64,000 nucleotides of DNA from Gudongella sp046224405 (GTDB taxonomy: Bacteria; Bacillota; Clostridia; Tissierellales; Tissierellaceae). A program made the position numbers and the translations under genes. Shown piece after piece: positions 59,321-64,000 of this stretch; position 1 is the first letter of the stretch, and each line of letters opens with the position of its first letter. The notes beneath the pieces were generated by a model that saw nothing but the letters and a program-made list of their open reading frames with translations, was not told the origin of the DNA and ran no database searches. The stretch is from the NCBI RefSeq assembly GCF_046224405.1, contig NZ_JBJXRK010000001.1:372001-436000 (forward strand). The letters run 5' to 3'.

Positions 59321-61054
59321 CTACTTGACTTTAAACTCTGTATTATCACCTATACTGCCATTCCTGATTGATGCATCAACATAATATGTTCCTTTTGCTG
59401 ATGTCTTAAGCAATCTGTATTTGAACACCACGCTTCCTGTTGAATCAGTAACACCAGTGTAGGAAGTTGCACTTCCCGATGGTGGAGTAACCACTACATT
59501 TACTGTTTCCCCAGGCAATGGGTTGGTTGGATCCTTAACTTCAGCTGTGATATAGACCCAGGTATTCCCGGAGTACTCCGGCTTATCAGTATCTACGGCT
59601 AGGCTTGGCTCAGCACCTGGCTCACCCGGAATTGGTGTGAAGTAGGCATCCGCTGTAATGTCCTTATCCATGGTTACAGTTGTAACAGATTCTTTTACAA
59701 TTGTTCCATCAATTTCCCACCTGTCAAATTTATTGCCTTCTTCAGGTGTCGCAGTAAGAGTAACTTCCTCACCTGAATTGTATTCATATGAACCTGCTGT
59801 TGGGACAGTTGTCCCTCCCCCACTGGAAGTGATGGTCAGGGTATAGGTATCAGGAGTAACAGATCCATTATCACCTACCGCAAGATCTGCCCGCACAAGT
59901 CCAAATCCTTGATGTTCTGGTGGCAAGCCCAAACCATAAGCTGTTTCAGTGAGAATCCTTCTGACATCTGCATTTGTAAAAGAGGGATCACTTGCCCAAA
60001 CCAAGGCAGCCGCTCCTGCCACATGTGGGGAAGCCATGGAGGTTCCGCTCCAGCCTTCCTCATATTTGCCGTCAGGAACTGTGCTTTTAATGTTCACTCC
60101 TGGTGCAATCAATTCAACATCAGGTCCGGTGCTTGAAAAATATGCACGTTCGTCACTGCCGTCTGAAGCTGCTACTGCAATTACTGAAGCATACTTTGCA
60201 GGATAGCCTACAGTATCCTCAGTCCCCTCTACAGTCCCGGAGTTTCCGGCGGATGACACTATCAGTATTCCTTTGTTGTAGGCACTGTTGCAGGCATTTT
60301 CAAAGGTGGCTGAATAGGTGCTGCTGCCAAGACTCATATTTATGATTGAAATATCGCTCCGATTATAAACCCATTCAATGCCTGCCACTATTGCTGAAAT
60401 CGATCCACTGCCGTTATCCCCCAAAACCTTTACTGCATAAAGATTTGCTGATGGTGCGACTCCAACCACTCCAATTCCGTTGTCCAGTGCCGCTATGGTA
60501 CCTGCGACATGGGTACCGTGTCCATTGACGTCATTGTATTGATCGTCACTCCTTAAGGTCAATCCCCTTAGGTAAAATCTCTTTCCACCTACTACCTCCA
60601 AATCTTCATGGTCAACATCAATTCCTGTGTCAAGAACCGCTACTCCGACGTCTGCGCCTCTGCTGGTAGTCCAAGTACCAAATGAATAGGTTTCATCTCC
60701 AAATACCCTGTCAATACCCCAGGGAACATCTTGTACCAGGGCATGAACCTCAGAATCCGGCTCAACATAGCTGACCCTAGGATTCTTGGCAAGTGCTGCC
60801 GCCTGCTGAGGTGTCATTCGAGCGGCAATCACATCTACTATGCTGAACTCGGCATAGATCTCCCCACCCAAGGCTCTAACAATTCCCTTGTTCTGCTCCC
60901 GTGCCGACATGTCATTGAAACCCACAAGCACATCAACCTTTTCAACCGGCTCTGCGCTTTGTACCTGTCCCGTTCCCATGGATAACAGCATAAGGAGCAC
61001 AACTAATATAACAGTTACCTTCCCATAATTTCCATTAAGTAAACTTCTCATCAT
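59321..61054 (-). CDS. Secreted subtilisin-like serine protease (S8)
   Basis: Exported protease of 577 residues. It has a signal peptide with a hydrophobic core of about 15 residues ending near QVQSA, an I9-type propeptide (about 40-105), a catalytic domain with Asp142 (AVLDTGID), His179 (GHGTHVAG), oxyanion Asn271 (SSAGNSG) and Ser339 (GTSMASPHVAG), then an InlB B-repeat-like domain (about 405-470) and a C-terminal Ig-like domain with no anchor. The start at 61054 (ATGATG) follows GGAAGGGGTGAA. It is a single gene and probably feeds peptide use. Confidence 0.93.
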   Translation of the reverse strand: MMRSLLNGNYGKVTVILVVLLMLLSMGTGQVQSAEPVEKVDVLVGFNDMSAREQNKGIVRALGGEIYAEFSIVDVIAARMTPQQAAALAKNPRVSYVEPDSEVHALVQDVPWGIDRVFGDETYSFGTWTTSRGADVGVAVLDTGIDVDHEDLEVVGGKRFYLRGLTLRSDDQYNDVNGHGTHVAGTIAALDNGIGVVGVAPSANLYAVKVLGDNGSGSISAIVAGIEWVYNRSDISIINMSLGSSTYSATFENACNSAYNKGILIVSSAGNSGTVEGTEDTVGYPAKYASVIAVAASDGSDERAYFSSTGPDVELIAPGVNIKSTVPDGKYEEGWSGTSMASPHVAGAAALVWASDPSFTNADVRRILTETAYGLGLPPEHQGFGLVRADLAVGDNGSVTPDTYTLTITSSGGGTTVPTAGSYEYNSGEEVTLTATPEEGNKFDRWEIDGTIVKESVTTVTMDKDITADAYFTPIPGEPGAEPSLAVDTDKPEYSGNTWVYITAEVKDPTNPLPGETVNVVVTPPSGSATSYTGVTDSTGSVVFKYRLLKTSAKGTYYVDASIRNGSIGDNTEFKVK

Positions 61055-61138
61055 TTTCACCCCTTCCATAACCCATTAAAAAAACATCCCATTAATTCTC
61101 TTTTAATATATATACCCTGTATTTAATGCAAATAGAAA

Positions 61139-61173
61139 CACCCCTAACTTTAATTTAACAAAGTAAAGGAGTG
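61139..61173 (-). terminator. Probable terminator of the ATPase operon
   Basis: Imperfect stem CACTCCTTTACTTT/AAAGTTAGGGGTG, followed by TTTCTATTT on the minus strand. It lies 19 bases beyond the gamma-subunit stop codon. Confidence 0.55.
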
Positions 61174-61191
61174 CCTTATGTGTGCTTGTCT

Positions 61192-62064
61192 CTAACTATT
61201 TGACTTCCTGATGGCCTTGTAGCCTGAAACAACGTCATTAAGCTCCTCGGTTATTCCATTCTGTCTTTGGGTGCTGTATGAAAAATGCAGCTGTTCAAGC
61301 TTTTCATCAATATTCTTCTCCGCTGAGGTCATTGACTCTATCCTGCTTATATTCTCTGAAACCAGGGAGTAGCAAAAGCTTCTGAATAATGTAACAAAAA
61401 AATACTGTCTTATTATATCTGAAATCAAGAGGTCCCTATCCATTGTAAAGGTTGGGATGCTCCTGGATTCCCACTTCATTTCCTCACTTAGAAATTTTCT
61501 GAAGTCAACCGGAAAGAGGACCGTACTCCTTTCACTATAGCTGGAGTGGGCCTCAGGCTTGCAATAGTGCAGCACAATGCTGCCGATATCTTCCTTGTTT
61601 CTCAAATCCTCTATTTCCAGCAGCAGCTTCTGAACAACCGATGTTATTCCGTCATTGGTCTGGGGTACAGGCAAGAGGCTGTAGATATCATATTCAGGCT
61701 CCAGTCTTTTGAAAATCTGCTGGCCTACTGCAATGATGATGTTCCTCCTGTCTGGTTGGACCCTTGATTTGGTGTAGTTTGTGATATTTTCATTAAAGCG
61801 TCCCGCAAGTCCATGGTCAGACCCAAAGACTATGTGAAGAGCTGACCCCTCCTGGGTCCTGATGCTTTCTGGTGGCCCTTCATCCTCTTGGGATAAAACC
61901 ACATGGATAGCCATATCCAGAACCTCTCGGTAGTTTCCGGAGGCTTCTGCAGCATTCTGGAACTGATGAATGTTCATGGACGCATGGGCCTTCATGGTCT
62001 TGACTATGGACTTCAGACTTTCCGCTGAATCAATGCTCCTCCGAAGATTCTGCAGAGTTTGCAT
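61192..62064 (-). CDS. atpG: F-type ATPase gamma subunit (N-ATPase-like)
   Basis: Central-stalk subunit of a rotary ATPase. About 290 residues, with the N-terminal helix MQTLQNLRRSIDSAESLKSIVKTMKAHAS aligning with the conserved gamma start, the segment FGSDHGLAGRFNENI, and a C-terminal coiled-coil helix (SRIESMTSAEKNIDEKLEQL). It is more divergent than standard gamma subunits. It overlaps the end of atpA by about 35 bases and is the last gene of the operon; no beta or epsilon gene follows. Confidence 0.85.
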   Translation of the reverse strand: MQTLQNLRRSIDSAESLKSIVKTMKAHASMNIHQFQNAAEASGNYREVLDMAIHVVLSQEDEGPPESIRTQEGSALHIVFGSDHGLAGRFNENITNYTKSRVQPDRRNIIIAVGQQIFKRLEPEYDIYSLLPVPQTNDGITSVVQKLLLEIEDLRNKEDIGSIVLHYCKPEAHSSYSERSTVLFPVDFRKFLSEEMKWESRSIPTFTMDRDLLISDIIRQYFFVTLFRSFCYSLVSENISRIESMTSAEKNIDEKLEQLHFSYSTQRQNGITEELNDVVSGYKAIRKSNS

Positions 62065-63574
62065 CACTGATCAACTCCTCTTCAATTCGCTGGGAAACCC
62101 TCTCCTTGAATTCTGACTTTATCTCCTCGCCAATCCTATCTGTTGACTCAATATGGCTCCTGAAATCATCAAATTCTCCAACGACATCCCTGACAAGCGT
62201 TTCCGCATCCTTGATTCTCTCAAGAGGTACCTGATCAAACAGCCCCTCTGTCAAGGCCAGGAATATTCCAATCTGCTCTACCACATCCACAGGAGAGAAT
62301 TGAGGTTGATTGAACACCGCCCTTATCCTTTCACCTCTTGCAAGTATCTTCTTTGTCTCATCATCCAGCTTTGTGCCGAAGCTTGCAAAAATCTCAAGCT
62401 CCTCAAATTGCGAGAATGAAAGCTTAAGGTCATTGGTTATGCTTCTGTATACCGGAAGCTGGGTTTTCCCACCTACTCTGGACAGTGAATCTCCAATGTT
62501 CAGTGCAGGTATGTTACCCTTGTTGAATATTTTAGATGATACAAAAATCTGCCCATCCGTGATTGAGATAAGATTGGTTGGGATATATGCAGAAATATTC
62601 TCCGCCTGGGTCTCAATGATGGGCAAGGCTGTGAGACTGCCATCCCCAAGGTCCTTGGTCAGATGGGTTGAGCGCTCAAGAAGCCTGGAGTGAATATAGA
62701 ATATATCCCCCGGGTAGGCTTCTCTTCCCGGTGGTCGCTCCAAAAGGAGTGACAGCTCCCTGTAGGCCCTGGCATGCTTTGTCAGATCGTCATATACAAC
62801 CAAAACATCCTCGCCTTTTTCCATAAAGTACTCCCCCATGGCAGTTGCAGCATAGGGTGCAATATATGCTAGACCTGGCGGATCATCAGCCTGTGCCACT
62901 ATTACAATGGTGTGGCTCATGGCCTGGTTATCCCTGAGGGACTCCACCAGCTTTGAAATGGTCGATGCCTGTTGTCCGATTGCACAGTATATGCAAATAA
63001 CATCCTTATCCCTTTGGTTGATTATGGTATCAATGGCTATTGCAGTCTTGCCGGTCTGTCTGTCCCCAACAATCAACTCCCTTTGCCCTTTCCCGATGGG
63101 CACGATTGAATCCACCACCTTCAGTCCCGTCTGCAGGGGGCTGTTGACCGGGTCCCTGTCCAATATGGATGGTGCCTCCCTTTCTATGGGCAGCCTTTCA
63201 GATGAAGATATGGCTCCAAGATCATCCAGGGCATCTCCCAAGGGATTTATGGCCCTTCCAATAAACTCATGGCCCACTGGAATCTCTGCCACATTGTAGG
63301 TCCTCTTCACGGTATCCCCTGATCTTATGTGATTGTAGTTTCCCAAAAGTATGACCCCTACATTGTCAGTATCCAGGTTAAAGGCCATTCCCTTTGTTCC
63401 CTTGGGAAATTGTATCAGCTCCTGGTACTTGACCTTTCTCAGTCCCTTTACAATTGCAATTCCCCGGTCCAAGGAGACTACTTCACCCATCTCCTCCACC
63501 TCATACTTGTCAAGGTTATCTTCCAAAGCAATATCAACAAATTCACCGAATCTGGTTAATTGTTCTTTTATCAT
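62030..63574 (-). CDS. atpA: F-type ATPase alpha subunit
   Basis: Nucleotide-binding but non-catalytic subunit of the F1 hexamer, 514 residues. The Walker A motif GDRQTGKT lies at 170-177; VVYDDLTKHARAYRELSLLLERPPGREAYPGD-type family segments follow, and the C-terminal region is an all-helical domain. It follows the b/delta-type gene by 17 bases and overlaps the gamma gene. Confidence 0.95.
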   Translation of the reverse strand: MIKEQLTRFGEFVDIALEDNLDKYEVEEMGEVVSLDRGIAIVKGLRKVKYQELIQFPKGTKGMAFNLDTDNVGVILLGNYNHIRSGDTVKRTYNVAEIPVGHEFIGRAINPLGDALDDLGAISSSERLPIEREAPSILDRDPVNSPLQTGLKVVDSIVPIGKGQRELIVGDRQTGKTAIAIDTIINQRDKDVICIYCAIGQQASTISKLVESLRDNQAMSHTIVIVAQADDPPGLAYIAPYAATAMGEYFMEKGEDVLVVYDDLTKHARAYRELSLLLERPPGREAYPGDIFYIHSRLLERSTHLTKDLGDGSLTALPIIETQAENISAYIPTNLISITDGQIFVSSKIFNKGNIPALNIGDSLSRVGGKTQLPVYRSITNDLKLSFSQFEELEIFASFGTKLDDETKKILARGERIRAVFNQPQFSPVDVVEQIGIFLALTEGLFDQVPLERIKDAETLVRDVVGEFDDFRSHIESTDRIGEEIKSEFKERVSQRIEEELISDANSAESSEEH

Positions 63575-63591
63575 TGCGAATTGCCCCTTTG

Positions 63592-64000
63592 CTAATTCTT
63601 TGCCTCAATGGTCTTCAGGATGTTTATTTCAGTCTGTTCAAGATATTTTTTGAGACTGCTGTTCAACACATAGGACTCAAGCCTTAATTCATAGCCCATA
63701 ACCAAATCCTCATCCACTGAGTATCGAAGCTCCTTGAAATTCTTGAACTTTTCCTTTAAGGCTGCTTCCAAGGTGGCCTTCTTTTCCTTAGAGATCTCAT
63801 CAGCACTTACAAATTCGAACTTTTCCTCCTGGAAGGAAATCTCAAAATCAGAGGCGGCCTCCTCCAGCTTGTCAATCTTGTTGAGAAAGGACTCAAAATA
63901 CTCTTCCTCCAGGTCCTGGTCGGTTATATAGGACAGTATCTGCCTTGCAATCTTTACGGAATTCTGTCCAAGGCTGGTCTGAATCTCCCTTGACAGCCTG
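63592..64000 (-). CDS. atpF: ATPase b/delta-type subunit, N-terminus outside window
   Basis: The minus-strand frame is open from the window edge to the TAG at 63592-63594, giving 136 residues. The first part (RLSREIQTSLGQNSVKIARQILSYITDQDLEEEYFESFLNKI) resembles the C-terminus of b subunits, and the last part (DLVMGYELRLESYVLNSSLKKYLEQ) resembles the C-terminal motif of delta subunits. This suggests a combined peripheral-stalk protein, as in N-type ATPase operons that lack a separate delta gene. Confidence 0.75.
   Translation of the reverse strand, partial: RLSREIQTSLGQNSVKIARQILSYITDQDLEEEYFESFLNKIDKLEEAASDFEISFQEEKFEFVSADEISKEKKATLEAALKEKFKNFKELRYSVDEDLVMGYELRLESYVLNSSLKKYLEQTEINILKTIEAKN

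Noticed and set aside
1..64000. CRISPR arrays, tRNA or rRNA genes, prophage or defence genes
   Set aside because: No regularly spaced repeats, no clover-leaf-like sequences and no phage or restriction-type proteins were recognised on either strand.

Overview
The window looks like a chromosome segment of an anaerobic, low-to-moderate GC Firmicute of the Clostridia. The evidence is the Gram-positive regulatory RNAs (lysine riboswitch, T-box), strong AGGAGG-type ribosome binding sites, the short-form HisG with HisZ, PHP-type histidinol phosphatase, an iron-dependent alcohol dehydrogenase, and an ATPase gene order typical of N-type ATPases. No rRNA, tRNA, CRISPR array or phage was seen. The single complete mobile element is a 1.6-kb IS1202/ISNCY-like insertion sequence.

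Layout. 1-4.6 kb: ribose operon rbsK(partial)-D-A-C-B. 4.7-9.6 kb (minus strand): an M19 dipeptidase, then lysA-dapF-DAACS symporter behind a lysine riboswitch. 9.6-11.8 kb: galE and a membrane site-2 protease with CBS domains. 11.9-16 kb: an agmatinase-family guanidino hydrolase plus a YjiH-type membrane protein, with a sigma-54 promoter, three 18-bp upstream sites and an adjacent PAS/AAA+/Fis activator. 16-20.5 kb: NAD(P)HX epimerase, the insertion sequence with a 17-bp target duplication, a pirin-like gene remnant, a 52-aa XapX gene and an iron alcohol dehydrogenase. 20.5-25.2 kb: BMP-type nucleoside ABC transporter. 25.7-28 kb: GntR/UTRA regulator and an amidohydrolase/deaminase. 28-33.8 kb: a LacI-controlled operon lacI-xapX-mtnA-udp-aldolase-mtnP-add. 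33.9-40.7 kb: a TetR-linked operon (small membrane protein, Na+/solute symporter, iron-sulfur flavoprotein, acyl-CoA ligase, KAS III-like protein, SDR). 40.9-45.6 kb: MscS channel and pyruvate carboxylase. 45.8-54.4 kb: a complete histidine operon hisZGDCBHAF(IE)K behind a leader peptide with three histidine codons. 54.5-59.1 kb: argH-argG-GNAT-M20 deacylase operon behind a T-box. 59.3-61 kb: secreted subtilisin. 61.2-64 kb: the end of an ATPase operon (b/delta partial, alpha, gamma).

How it fits together. The 20.5-33.8 kb block reads as uptake and breakdown of (deoxy)nucleosides: ABC import, deamination, phosphorolysis, isomerisation of the (deoxy)pentose-1-phosphate and aldol cleavage. That is the gene set of the DHAP shunt that salvages methylthioadenosine and 5'-deoxyadenosine. 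The sigma-54 guanidino hydrolase unit and the TetR-linked ligase/KAS III-like/SDR unit look like inducible catabolic modules with unassigned substrates. Amino acid biosynthesis is controlled by three RNA mechanisms within the window: riboswitch (lys), T-box (arg) and what appears to be ribosome-mediated attenuation (his).
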